Source: Homalodisca vitripennis (Eukaryota > Arthropoda > Insecta > Hemiptera > Cicadellidae). Taken from it: a stretch of DNA of 64,000 nt. Shown one piece after another: positions 22,022 through 33,760 of this stretch. The translations under genes and the position numbers were made by a program. Positions within the stretch are counted from its first letter, which is position 1. Every line of letters begins with the position of its first letter. The stretch spans positions 99,998,501 to 100,062,500 of the forward strand of contig NC_060213.1 in the NCBI RefSeq assembly GCF_021130785.1, given 5' to 3'. The notes beneath the pieces were generated by a model. It had not been told where the DNA came from, made no database searches, and was given only the letters and a program-made list of their open reading frames with translations.

Positions 22022-23099
22022 ATGGCTACCATGATAGAATCTCCCGCCAAGTGTGATTTGAGAAGTTTCATTCGTTTCTTGCAAGCTGAAGGGTTATCTG
22101 CAGCAGAAATTCACCGTAGAATGGAACGAGTATACGGTGAAAGCTTTATAAGTGACAGTGCAGTGCGTGATTGGTGTAGGAAATTTAAAGATGTACGAGT
22201 TGAGATTCATGAATGAAGGGGGCCAAGGACGAAAGTCGGTCGCAAACGAAGACCTCGTTGATCGAGTTGACCAAAGTGTAAGAAGCAATCGAAGGCTTAC
22301 GATTACGGAGCTATCCAATCAGTTTCCTGAGATTTCAAGGTTAGCCCTATACTCTATCGTAACTGACAAGTTAGGCTACAAAAAAACTTTGTGCGCGATG
22401 GGTGCCGAAGATGTTGTCTGATGACCATAAAGCTCGGCGAATGGCGTCAGCAACGTCTTTTCTGAACCGTTATGAAGCTGATGGCGAAGATTTTTTGATC
22501 AAAATCGTGACAGGAGATGAGACATGGGTTCTGTACGACACCCCAGAAACGAAAACAGCAGTCCAACAATTGATTCATTCAAACTCTCCAAACAAAACCC
22601 AAAAAATTCAAAAAAACTTTTCAACAACAAAAAGATTATGGCCACCGTGTTTTGGGATCAAAAAGGTGTATTGCTTGTTGAGTTTTTAGAGCCAGGTACC
22701 ACAATCAATGCGGAAGGATACTGCGGTACGTGACAACGTTTGCGGAGAGCTATCCAGAACAGAAGGAGAGGAATGCTCACATTGGGAGTAGTGTTCATTC
22801 ATGACAACGCCCGTCCTCACAGTGCTGTTTTGACAAATCGTCTTCTTGACGGTTTTAAATGGGATGTTTTTGACCATCCGGCGTATAGTCCTGACTTAGC
22901 GCCGAGTGACTATCACCTTTTCCCGGAACTGAAGAAGATGCTAGGAGGGCAGAGCTTCCGAACAGACGACGCGCTGCGAGACACCGTGAAAACCCATCTC
23001 AAATCACTGGCGGCAAACTTCTATGAAGAAGGTATTAAGAAGCTTGTACCCAGGTATGAAAAATATCTCAATTTAAATGGCGATTATGTTGAAAAGTAA
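22022..23099 (+). pseudogene. Mariner transposase pseudogene (D,D34D)
   Basis: Starting at ATG 22022 the pieces add up to about 345 residues, the usual mariner length. The N-terminal helix-turn-helix region (22022 to about 22190) holds FIRFLQAEGLSAAEIHRRM and AVRDWCRKFKD. The catalytic triad is visible: TGDETWV (22510s), HDNARPHSA (about 22801) and YSPDLAPSDYHLF, with 34 residues between the last two aspartates, as in mariner. The frame changes three times: between about 22190 and 22214, in an A-run at about 22380-22387 that looks like a one-base gain, and between about 22570 and 22625. A TGA at 22731-22733 stops the last frame, which continues in phase to TAA at 23097-23099. The end, LVPRYEKYLNLNGDYVEK, is characteristic of the family. 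All catalytic residues survive, so decay is moderate. Confidence 0.95.
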
Positions 23100-23165
23100 C
23101 TAATAATGTACCTAACTTTTGATAATAAATTTATTTTATTACTCTCCCTAGTTTTATTTTTTATA

Positions 23166-23196
23166 CCACATCGGAAGTTGAAAAAAACAGCCCTCG
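23166..23196 (-). repeat. Mariner right terminal inverted repeat
   Basis: It ends AACAGCCCTCG and is followed by TA and a TA microsatellite. It has two fewer T/A residues in its homopolymer than the left end. Confidence 0.9.
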
Positions 23197-23200
23197 TATA

Positions 23201-23233
<33 letters not shown>
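23197..23233. repeat. (TA)n microsatellite at the mariner insertion site
   Basis: A short TATATA tract also precedes the element (21853-21861), so mariner apparently inserted into a pre-existing TA repeat. Confidence 0.85.
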
Positions 23234-25254
23234 CATATAAAAACCTGTTAATTTATATAACCTACAAACTAAATACAATACGTTAGCGTGGTGTCATACC
23301 ACGCTGCAAAACTTTTATTCTTATTATATGAAAATGGCTCAATAAAGAAAAAATAAAAACATACACACAAAAACAATCTAAATCTTCTCTATAAACATAG
23401 CCTACATCGAAAAGTTCGGAACTCAGATGCAATTATATTCCATGATTTCGTTAACAACTTAAGAAAAAAATAGAGCAACTCACACCCTGATTTGTAAAAA
23501 TTTTGTCTTTTTTAAAATGAAAGGTCACAATTTCGGAGAAAGATATACCATGAATGATTGTAAGGTATATTTTTAGTATATTTAAGTAATGGCTTTATAG
23601 GCCACAATGTTCGCGGTCAAGACATTTGGTATTCTATGGACTTGGTGAAACTTCTAACTAACGAATTATACTCAAACAACAATGAGATGAGAGAAAAGCC
23701 ATCTTTGACACCTTTTTTAATATTAATTTAACTAGTTTTACTTGCTGTTTCAATAAGCGATGATAAGTGGATTGGCCATTTGAACCTTATTTTGCATATA
23801 ATTTGAAGACTATAAATCTGGGTGGGTAACCTAGGAAAAACAATAATAGGGAGAAAGTGGTTCATAATAAATAAATGGATAAACTTCTGAATAAGAAAAA
23901 TAAAATATTATAATTCATGATTTGGTTGATAAAGTAATTCACAAAAATTCCAAATTTGGTATAGTTAAATTTTAGGAATTATTTTGTTCATTTGAACACA
24001 GGAAACTGGAAAATAAATAATATCATTCCATTAGAAAATAAAACACTGACAATTTCACAGTAATACGGTAGAAAGTATTTGAATACGATACAAAGGAAAC
24101 GGGGAAATAAAATTTCAGTCTGATGCACCTGGAATATACGGACAAACTAATGTAATTTTCCTGTCAATCTCCGCTACTCTGAATATGTCACAAATATTTC
24201 ATTTATTGACGTTTTTATTTCAGAAAATGTTGAAAATATTTTAGTATTGATTAAATATTTTTTTTTAAGCTGTAGATGAATTACAATATATTTTTACTCT
24301 TGGTGTATTGTTTTTGAGCATTTTATATTGACCGTAGATATATACAATACTACCGTAATTTGGTAAATAAACTATAATTAACCAAATATTGCAGTGTGTT
24401 CCTGTTTCTTTTTGTGATACTAAGTTTGTTATACATTCTGATTAAAATTATAAACATAATAGTAGCATAATATTTTTAATACTTCTCTTTGAAAATGTAA
24501 TTAATTGCATGGTTACAGTATATGCAGGTATTTATGAATTGTTAAAATTCTACCATATAACAATTTGGTTTTTTATCGTATTGAAAGTAATTTCCAATGT
24601 GTGGTGGTTCATAACTACGTTTGGTTTGGTTATTTTTAAATATTTGAAAATTAATGAATATGAAATATTCAGTGAAATAACGATATGTCCATGAAATTAC
24701 CTAATATCAACTTTAGTAAAATATTTAAGACTAGAAATGCAACAATTTTTTAAGTCCATTCTTGCTTGGTTGGAAATTGGTTATAAAGGTATTGAGAAAT
24801 TGCCTTTCTTCACCCTACTACCTTTCGTTGTTTCATTGCAGTAGATCAAAAACTTTTAGATATTACAAAATAGCGAGCACCTTTAAAAGGATAACAGAAT
24901 GTCCTCCTTATTAGATCTGTGACTTCCACAGTAGCTCATCTTATTTTAGTAACTATCCTTTAAAAGGTTTCAAAGAGTCTTTAAATATATTCACAATTTA
25001 ATTTTGCGAAGGTGTATTTAGAAATATATTTTCAGCGCACCATTTAGTTTGGTTGCAGTAGATCTAAAATTTAGATTAGCTAAAAGGTTGAGTACAATCA
25101 ATGCTAACAATGCATATTGAGAGGAAAAACTCCTTCTTTATAGCAATCCTGTTTTGCTGTCCTTTATGAAGATACTCGTATTTACTTACATTGTACCAAG
25201 TTTTGTAATTCTACGTCAAGCTTTTTGAACTATGTATAATACAATATAAATAAA
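23234..25254. other. AT-rich non-coding DNA
   Basis: No supported gene or repeat. Confidence 0.4.
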
Positions 25255-25931
25255 CCTTTTAACACTTTTTGTACACTTTTATTTTTGTTACTATGTACAT
25301 TTCGAAATCTGTGATTTCATCTTCAGGTACAAAGGTTAAGTTATGAAAATAAATAATTAAAACCAATTTGTCATGTGTTTTTTTTCACCTTGGTGGCTAA
25401 ATTTGTTGTATTTAATTTTATATGTGATCAATGTATATTGTTTAAAAGACTATCGAATAATACATTTTTTGTTAGAACATCTTTGTCATTTAATAATATG
25501 TTATGATTAATTTTGGCACTTTTGTAGATTTCAAAATGTTCTAAAGTAGATAATAAGCGACTTTTTTTGCTTGTGTGTAAAATTTCAAGATTGTTTTCGA
25601 TGTTAGTGTATGTATGGCCAGTGTTATTTAAATGGTCTGCATATTTTGAATTTGACGATGTTTTCAATGCTTTTATGTGTTCATTAAATCTAATTTTGAA
25701 GGATCGGCCGGTTTGTCCAATGTAGTGGGATTGACAATCGTTGCAATTTAATTTGTATACTCCACTATTGTTGAATTTTGAATTTTGATTTTGGTTTGTT
25801 GAATTGCTTTTGTTTTTGATTAGAATTCCAAGGTTGTTCGAGGTTTTGAAAGCCAATTGATATCCTTGTTTATAAAATGATAAATGATATCCTTTTTGAA
25901 CTAATGATGAAACGTAAACATACACCCTGCA
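25255..25931 (-). mobile_element. Penelope-like retroelement, 5'-truncated 3' end
   Basis: The minus strand encodes the C-terminal GIY-YIG endonuclease of a Penelope-like element, followed by a 3' tail of about 170 bases. The upstream reverse transcriptase is missing: the frame is blocked by a stop at 25932-25934. The tail contains CTGAAGA, a GAAATC/GATTTC hairpin and GAAA in order, resembling the core layout of hammerhead ribozymes known from Penelope-like elements, but the flanking stems do not fit cleanly. Confidence 0.75.
25428..25931 (-). pseudogene. GIY-YIG endonuclease domain fragment of a Penelope-like element
   Basis: The open frame gives about 165 residues with no ATG start, because it is truncated. 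An N-terminal piece, YQLAFKTSNNLG, resembles the linker after the reverse transcriptase. At residues 55-74 of the frame are GVY, C61, C64, YIGQTGR and then an arginine and EH (82-83), which are the GIY-YIG signature with the zinc-binding cysteines typical of Penelope-like elements. HLNNTGH (98-104) supplies the matching histidines. The domain would nick target DNA for reverse transcription. It is intact over this length and looks younger than most relics here, but without reverse transcriptase it cannot move by itself. Confidence 0.85.
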
Positions 25932-27427
25932 TTATGAACGGGCCGAGAATCCTGTAAAAGTTACTAAAAATAAGCTGAAAGATAAATATTTAAACATTTT
26001 AAGGTTCATCGAGTTTTAAAACTATGTTTAAGGTGTTCCAATTAGATGTTTCATCACAGGATATTTTCCCTTACGATGTTTCGGCTTTTTAATAATTTAA
26101 TTAATGTGATATATTTCTCAATTATAATACCTAAATAAGGTATTTTTCAATGCAACATAACTAGTTTTAGAAATGAAACAAAAGGATTAAATAATCTAAA
26201 CTAAAATATAACTGTATACATTAAGGTAAACTTTCAAAATTAAAACTGTACACCTAAACCTTCAATCTCCCTTTGAATTCGTTGCTATCATCACAAATTT
26301 TAAGTAGATTTTTAAACCCTAGCTAGATTAGAACACTACCTATGTTAAATACGTAAGGAAAATTAGACTAATCGATAAGCAGTAGGTATTGATTAGACAT
26401 TTAGGTAATTGTCAAACTAGGACGATCAAACCAATATATCAAAATCAATCCGAAAAATCTTTTTTGAAACATGGCGCTGAGGGTTCTCTTAATATGTCAT
26501 ATTCTAATTGTGTAATGTGCATTAAAAAATAATAAAAATAGTTTAAATCCAAATAAAAATGTTTTAAATATAATCTTATTTATGATATTATAATTACTGT
26601 TTAAGAAAATCTTAAAATCTTGTTTTACACTTCACGTTTAACAATTTATCCTTGTATGTTTTATTGTCTAGAAAATGAACCCAGGTAATGCTACAACAAC
26701 AGAGAGAAAAGTCCTTAGGAACATAGTGAAACTGCTTTAGAGGAAGCATCACTCAATGCACTCGGTGGTAAATCTTTAATGCCTTTCCTCGGTAAGGTGG
26801 TAATGGGAAGAATTTTAGAGCAGAAAGGCTTCTAAGGTGTATTTTGTTGCGGCCGTTCTTGTTACACCGCGCTTCCCCCGGATTGGCACGAGAAGCTAGT
26901 TGGATAATATTAACTCATCTAATATTTAAGTGACTCTGAAATGAAAACCTTTGAACTCCAACCTTGCAATTTTTCATTCATGTAAACAAAAACTACTTGG
27001 TTTACTCAATGCAGGGATATCAAGCAACATAATTTATTTTTAGTAAAATATACGCTGACATTTCTATCTTATAATCTTATGCCTCAAAAATTACCCATTT
27101 TGGATTGTTATCAGAATATATTCATATGTTTTTAAAGTGGAAAATGTTCCAATATTCTGACCTTATTCTCACTTATTACCCATTATTCACGTTCAGGAAC
27201 AGCAGTGATAGTTCACCATTAATTTTAGCCGATAGATTTCATATATAAATCTGAACAAAACAATGCTTCAACCGAACTAGTAAAATATAAATTTGTACTT
27301 TACTATTAGTTGAGAATCCAGAAAAGAGTAATTTAATTTTAATCGTATTTAAAATTCCCTCCCCTCCAAAGAATAGAGCCCTTAATAGCTTGTATGGCTA
27401 ATATAGTTTGTATGATCATACATGAAT
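25932..27427. other. Mostly AT-rich DNA
   Basis: 26700-26900 is GC-richer (for example GCGGCCGTTC and CGCGCTTCCCCCGG) and could be a degraded transposable-element or exon fragment. No frame is convincing. Confidence 0.3.
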
Positions 27428-27805
27428 TGGTTGAGAGTAAGCGAAGCCTATCATTCGAGGTGATGGAAAAATTTAATTTCTGTTTTTTTTCTATCCGCAC
27501 GATATATCGCAAACTAATTGACCTATAGACTTGGTATTTGCACGAAGCTTCGTTGCTATATAGGCGACATTGAGATAGATGATGGTACATGTAATCCGTG
27601 GTCATTAACTAAGCACTAACGAACATTTTTCATTGTTTTTATCGGTTACCACAATGAGAGTAAAAAATAACCGAATAAAAAAATTTGTAACTAAACTTAG
27701 AATTATCATATGGCATTTTAACATGTAACGTATAACACTCGTACATACAAGCAGCCTCAGTGCATGACACTTGGTGTGGCGTACTCCTCCATTGTCAGCT
27801 AGCTA
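27428..27805 (+). repeat. Interspersed repeat family F, copy 2
   Basis: It has the head AAGCGAAGCCTATCATTCGAG, a GATGATGGTACATG block, the internal ATCATATGGCATTTTAACAT block and the tail CACTTGGTGTGGCGTACTCC, in family order. Confidence 0.5.
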
Positions 27806-29150
27806 GCAACAAATAGAGAAGTATTACAGTCGAGCTTATTCCGTTTAATCTTAATAATGAACTTAGTTGAATTCTTACCACGTTTTGGGAACTTTATTGT
27901 GTTGAAATGTTTTTTATTTTATCGAACGAATTTAATTTTTACATTTATAAAATATCAAAACCTAAACTACTACCAACGTTAATTACAATAGTTTGTTACA
28001 AATATAATCGCTGAAATAAAGTACCATAGTATAGGAGGAGAAAAAGAACCATTATATTTGACTGTTTCTATTTTTACTCAAGACTCTTGCCTTTTTCTTT
28101 TGTTTCTATAAATATATGTTTCTTAAATATATCTCTAGCCAATGGTATTAATTATTAAAAAAAATGTCGTAATATTTTTGGCTTGGTATGCTCGAAAAGA
28201 CTATTCAGATGCATAAGGGTTTTTAAAATGATTAATATTTCAGAACGTTCCATTAGAATTCCATATCAATATTATAACAATTTATCCCTGATCAGGATTT
28301 TTATCCTTGGGGTTAGTTTTAATCCTAGGTTATTTTATACTTTAGCCTTAGAAAACTTTTACTAAATATAAAAGTAACAAGAGTTATAATAATCCCTATC
28401 TCATAACTTAATCAACTATTTATACTGATAAAACCGATGATTGCTAAACCTAAAAATCTAAGGTCATAAGATAGTAAAAACTATTAACAAAATTCTTTTT
28501 TTAATTTAACATTACTAAAATAAACATAATTATACTACAATTTTAAATCAACACAATCTATTTAACAACTATATTCAAAAGAGTTAATACTGTTAAGTAA
28601 AGACAATTATTTACTAAATATGAAAAGCATAAGAGTTTTAAAGATAGTTTTGGATTAGTAACATAATATTGTAATATATATTGCTTAGACAAAAACTGAA
28701 AGGAACTCAATTTTTGCTTGATGGGTTAATTTGGACTGATTCAGATTATAATTTAAACAATATGAGGGAATAATACTATTTTATTATCCTTAGTATTTCA
28801 CTTTTAGCTAATTAGAAATTTAGTAATGAGTTCACTTAAGTTATCGTAAGTAAACCTCCCTACCCCAATTTACTGGTTTGTTTGTTCGGAAATAATTTTA
28901 AAATATAAAAACCAAGCTTATTAAGAAGATTTATGACATGTAGGTCTAAGCCTACATTACTGATCATATAGTTGTATTCCTCAATCTCACTTATTTGTTG
29001 GTCATCTATATTAAAAATGTTTGTAGAAAAGAGCAAATAATATACATGCTAACTTTTAAGCGTATATGATAGATTGCTCATAAGAGAGGACGAGTCAGAT
29101 GTTTCAGAAAAGTAATTATTTCAAAGAAGTTTTATTAGGCAGCTTTTTAC
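27806..29150. other. AT-rich non-coding DNA
   Basis: Nothing recognised. Confidence 0.4.
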
Positions 29151-29622
29151 ACTAGCTTGCGAGCGGTTCATTCGCTAACTGACATCAATTATGGGAAGCT
29201 ATGGACGTGCATGGCTCTTAACAGTAGTAACAATAGTCGCAGGGCAAAACTAGCTGCTAGTGACAACAGCGTGTGTTGTACACCAGCTATGGCGGTGACT
29301 GGGATACGCCAGCAGCTGTTGACGTTTCTGTACTGCCCCCCTTTATCATGTGATTATTACTTCAGAAAACAGTGAGTGTGTTATCAGACTCCCTTCAATT
29401 TCGCAAAGGACGTCCCAAAGGGAAGTTAATGTTAAATATTCAGTATTAACAGCACATCTAAAAACATTAAATGCCATTGCCAGAGCAGTAAACAGTCCTA
29501 AAACTCTAAAAATGCAGTTGAAACACCACATGGTGTCACAAGCGTTCTATTCTGTTGAGGCGTTCTATTCATGGCAAACCACAGGCTTATTTAGCGGTTA
29601 CACCATGATAACAGTTGTGTGA
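29151..29622. other. GC-richer patch with open frames, unassigned
   Basis: 29157-29375 and 29350-29622 are open on the plus strand and clearly less AT-rich than their surroundings, with CAGCTGCTAGTGACAACAGC-like runs. An A-rich tract at 29693-29703 follows. It could be a retroposed fragment or a regulatory region related to the GCTGTCA vocabulary of island C. No domain is recognised. Confidence 0.25.
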
Positions 29623-30894
29623 CATTTGGAGTGTGTGAACTGATATGCGGATGTGAATCGTAGTGTAAGTGGGTAGGATTGAAAACAATAAGTAAAAAAA
29701 AAAAATAATAAATACTATTGTAATGCAATGTCTTTTGTACAACTGCAATAAAACAATGCCTTTTACTTCTTTAACATAATTTTACAGTTAGCGGAAAATC
29801 ACAAATTTTCTTGGGATAACTGTAAACTACCAAAAACTTTTCTTTTTAAGCACTACTCACGATGCAATAGAAAGAAGTATTTCTTTCGCCTTTTATATTA
29901 ATAATAAGATATTTCATTGCTAGCTTTATTTCTTAAAAGCTGCACATCTGGGGTAAATATAAATTTGTTTAAACATGCCTCATGTTTGTAATGGCATTTA
30001 ACGGTAATTAGTCTACTACTAAACACTATTATAGTCGGTCTCTACTAAAGTATTATGGTTTAATATCTATATCCATACATATAAAGCAAATAGATTTCGT
30101 ACATAAAATAATTAAACAGAAATATTTACATTTGCATTCAATATTTCTGTCTTGGAGAATACATCACATAAAAATTAAGCTATAAAATAATTGAATTTCA
30201 AAATTTTTATTGCAACTTTGAAATATATAAGCTACAATAAAGATATATAAGAAAAATAAAGGACTTGAATATTAAATTTAAAATGTATTGATACTATGTT
30301 TATTCCTATTAGTAAGTATTCAAGTAGGTATTCAATGTAGGTTTAAATTCAAATAAGTTTTTATGAATGGAACAAATTAATAGCGTGAATTGTGGATACA
30401 TTATAGTTTTTAATCTGGTTCAAACTACAAAAATATATATTTTTTTTCTATATTAAAACACTTTTTGACATGACACATCTGATATTTCAACCCTCACAAA
30501 ACTAAATATTTTTAAAAAATATTACAGTAGTTTCTGATAGTCAGTATAATTATTTATAAACATTTTTATCCTAGATGAATATTTTAAATCGTCCTTATGG
30601 GTACCACGATTTGGAACGTGAAAATGGCAGAGTAAATCAATCTGTAAACAACTCAGTGCATTCACAAGTGATATATTAACACGTGTTGCTTAACTATCCC
30701 AACACATTAATCGTTTAATGTTTATTTTGTAAGTAGAAAGTGAATTATGTAAACACTGATATGAAACCAAAAAGATTGAACAAACATGTAAATGTATTAT
30801 GAGGTACGATATCCCGTGAAAGATACATTATTTTCAGTCTTAAAAGTATGTATGAAACTTCATTTCTACATAGATCAGTTGTGCATGCACAACT
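29623..30894. other. AT-rich non-coding DNA
   Basis: Nothing recognised beyond an A-run at 29693-29703. Confidence 0.4.
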
Positions 30895-31110
30895 AAGGAA
30901 TATGGCTGAGCGTCGTTGAAGTCTATCATTCAGTACGCTAAAACAAACTTTCTTTTAAATGTTGAAGGGATGTTAATATTTCTTTTCTGTATGACTGCCT
31001 GTCAGTCTATCTCCCCGCAGGATATCCTTGGGATTAAAATGAGTTATAGACTGAAATCTTTGCATGCAACCTTAGCGAAGCTACGTTACGTGACATTTCG
31101 TTTGACGTTT
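30895..31110 (+). repeat. Interspersed repeat family F, copy 3 (internally deleted)
   Basis: The head TGGCTGAGCGTCGTTGAAGT and the tail GCATGCAACCTTAGCGAAGC are only about 150 bases apart, so the middle of the family consensus is missing. Confidence 0.45.
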
Positions 31111-31249
31111 TATGATAATTATTAAAATTTTACTATATCTTTCATTTCTATAATACCTAATATCGTAATATTAATGATGACCATACAACACACTAGACTA
31201 TGATTACACACTCTAAATTATTTAAAAAAATGAAGGATGAAACCTCAAA

Positions 31250-32290
31250 ATAACTGTATTATTTATTAAATTGAAAGAGAAGAACCGATTGCATTTTATA
31301 ATTCAAAGCCTTATCTACAGAGAAATACACAAATTGACGTTTTGAAGTTCTAAATGATAACTGACGAACGCGGCGATCGGTGTCAGTTATTGACGGGCTG
31401 TCGAGCGGCTTGTCAATGATCTGCATAGGTTTGACCTTTCACTACATACTGCATTGCTATACATGATCACGTCACTTAAAATATTTAGTGTATATGTATA
31501 TTATGCAAATCTCTTTATTATTTAATGAAGTGAAAGAGAAGAACCGATTGCATTTTATAATTCAAAGCCTTATCTACATAGAAATACACAAATTGACGTT
31601 TTGAAGTTCTAAATGATAACTGACGAACGCGGCGATCGGTGTCAGTTATTGACGGGCTGTCGGGCGGCTTGTCAATGATCTGCATAGGTTTGACCTTTCA
31701 CTACATACTGCATTGCTATACATGATCACGTCACTTAAAATATTTGGTGTATATATTATGCAAATCTCTTTATTATTTAATGAAGTGAAAGAGAAGAACC
31801 GATTGCATTTTATAATTCAAAGCCTTATCTAGATAGAAATACACAAATTGACGTTTTGAAGTTCTAAATGATAACTGACGAACGCGGCGATGACGATGTC
31901 AGTTATTGACGGGCTGTCGGGCGGCTTGTCAATGATCTGCATAGGTTTGACCTTTCACTACATACTGTATTGCTATACATGATCACGTCACTTAAAATAT
32001 TTGGTGTATATATTATGCAAATCTCTTTATTATTTAATGAAGTGAAAGAGAAGAACCGATTGCATTTTATAATTCAAAGCCTTATCTAGATAGAAATACA
32101 CAAATTGACGTTTTGAAGTTATAAATGATAACTGACGAACGCGGCGATGGGTGTCAGTTATTGACGGGCTGTCGGGCGGCTTGTCAATGATCTGCATAAG
32201 TTTGACCTTTCACTACATACTGTATTGCTATACATGATCACGTCACTTTAAATATTTAGTGTATATTTTAAGCAAATCACTTCGATTTTC
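31250..32290. repeat. Satellite array, four units of about 257 bp, with double hairpins
   Basis: GAAAGAGAAGAACCGATTGC begins at 31273, 31532, 31787 and 32044, giving periods of 259, 255 and 257. Units are highly similar. Each contains AACTGAC...GTCAGTT (in unit 1 at 31359-31365 and 31382-31388) immediately followed by ATTGAC...GTCAAT (31389-31394 and 31411-31416), two adjacent potential stem-loops in a CpG-rich core. That core includes GGGCTGTCGGGCGGCTTGTC, which resembles GCTGTCAGCCGCTTGTAAAT in island C. In unit 3 the first loop reads GCGATGACGATGTC, a local change. The last unit diverges near 32270. Confidence 0.9.
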
Positions 32291-33245
32291 ATGCAACATT
32301 CAACAAAATTTTAAAAATAGAACAACATAACTGTAAATTTAAAGGAATACGAGATTTGGCAAATAATTCAAATTATTTTACATTTATTGTTAAATTTTTA
32401 AGAGGGAGGATGAATATAATTTGAATTCCCTTGCAACTATTGATGACTGAATTGTCCTCTAAATTGTGCACTAGTCCTCTGAAACTTTTGGATAATTTAT
32501 TACTCCAACCAGTTTCCGAATCTAGACAGAACTTCATGAATCATCCTTAAATGTTTAATTAGCTTCATCCCGGCTAATGCACCAACGGAAATGAAAATAA
32601 GTTACTGTAGAGAACCTATAGTTCAGATAATAGACTAAAAATTTCGCATAGACTTAAAAGAAAACCTACACACTCATTATAAATTTATTAATTTTTCATA
32701 TAAATTACTTCTGAAGAAGAGTTATAGATAACTCGTCATTTTCTAAATGAAATATTCGTGTAAGGTTAAATAATAATAAAAGTTGTTCAGTAAGTAATGT
32801 AACAAATGTAGAACCCATTTAAGACCAACAGCATTTCAGACCCACTGTACTGTATATTTTTGGGTGAAGCAGAGCTTATAGTTCTTCAGAATTAAATATG
32901 TTAGCTAAGTATAACCGTGATATGAAAGTCAAAACGTGAGAAATAGTACCTATAAAGGCACACATTTAGAAATATATACTTGCGAGACAGTCAATGACAT
33001 AATAAAAAACCAAATTTAAACCGGTTAAACAATTATTCTGCTAGCTAGTATAATTCTTTACTTGGTATTATATGCAGCATTACACATGGTGAGGTTATAC
33101 CTAGTCAGAATGATGTATCTAAATGAGAAAATTCCACATAAAGTATTAATCCGTTTAGGATATAGAATTTTAAATTTTTAGTTACCCTATTATTGTTTAG
33201 TTTCTGAAATAGAAATAAAATGAAAACTTAACTTCTATTATATAA

Positions 33246-33250
<5 letters not shown>
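32291..33250. other. AT-rich non-coding DNA
   Basis: Nothing recognised. Confidence 0.4.

Positions 33251-33297
<47 letters not shown>
33251..33297. repeat. (AT)n microsatellite
   Basis: Uninterrupted alternating AT. Confidence 0.95.
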
Positions 33298-33298
<1 letters not shown>

Positions 33299-33579
33299 CT
33301 TTTACATGAAGTACAGTGATCGAGGTATTCAATAATTACGTCCTAGATTACTGTAAAAATAATCATTTTCAACCATTTCTGTTCAATTAGAATAGTATTA
33401 AACAGGCCATGTTGAAATATGTTGAAAGCACGATCTAACAATAGAAAGTAGCTTAAATTTCCATTTCAGGGAACAAATTCAAAGTTACGTGTGATCACTG
33501 ACCTGCGATGAAACTGGAAACGTGAATGGGCCCAGTGGAACTGGAAACTGCGACGAAGTCCAATGAAAATATCTGTATA

Positions 33580-33760
33580 TAATAGCCAGCTGACAACACA
33601 GTTGCTGCACCTGTTGTTTAGATCGCTTCATTGTCAATACACTCGCGTCCTGTCAGCTGACAATGACAGCGTCGCTACAGATCTCCCCTCGAGCAAACAA
33701 GTGGAGGACACAACAATCTGGTATAAATATTCTCCTTCGTTGTTTTTCAAAACTGTGTGA
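33580..33760 (+). promoter_or_regulatory. Promoter-like region with GTCAGCTGAC palindrome and TATA box
   Basis: CAGCTGACAACACAG (near 33588) and TGTCAGCTGACA (33652-33663) give a palindromic site, followed by GACAGCGTCGCT. A TATA-like GGTATAAATATTC lies at 33719-33731, with TTCGTTG about 15 bases beyond. The order of palindromic GTCAGCTGAC sites then TATA matches the layout of island C copy 2. No downstream coding exon is identified. Confidence 0.3.

Larger units (their letters stand above)
21862..23196 (+). mobile_element. Mariner-type DNA transposon, nearly full length, decayed
   Basis: Terminal inverted repeats of about 31 bp begin CGAGGGCTGTTTTTTT and contain CAACTTCCGAT at both ends; they differ mainly in T-run length. 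The element is flanked by TA on each side (21860-21861 and 23197-23198), the mariner target duplication, and sits within a longer TA repeat. Its 1335-bp length and single transposase gene are typical of mariner. The transposase is interrupted, so this copy should be inactive, though its ends look usable by a transposase supplied in trans. Confidence 0.95.

Noticed and set aside
22094..22877. Minus-strand frames inside the mariner
   Set aside because: They are shadows of the plus-strand transposase.
29346..29622. Overlapping plus and minus frames near 29.4 kb
   Set aside because: Both strands are open in a GC-richer patch; no domain or start context favours either.
31250..32290. CRISPR-like array
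   Set aside because: Units are about 257 bp with no short direct repeat and unique spacer pattern; this is a eukaryotic satellite.
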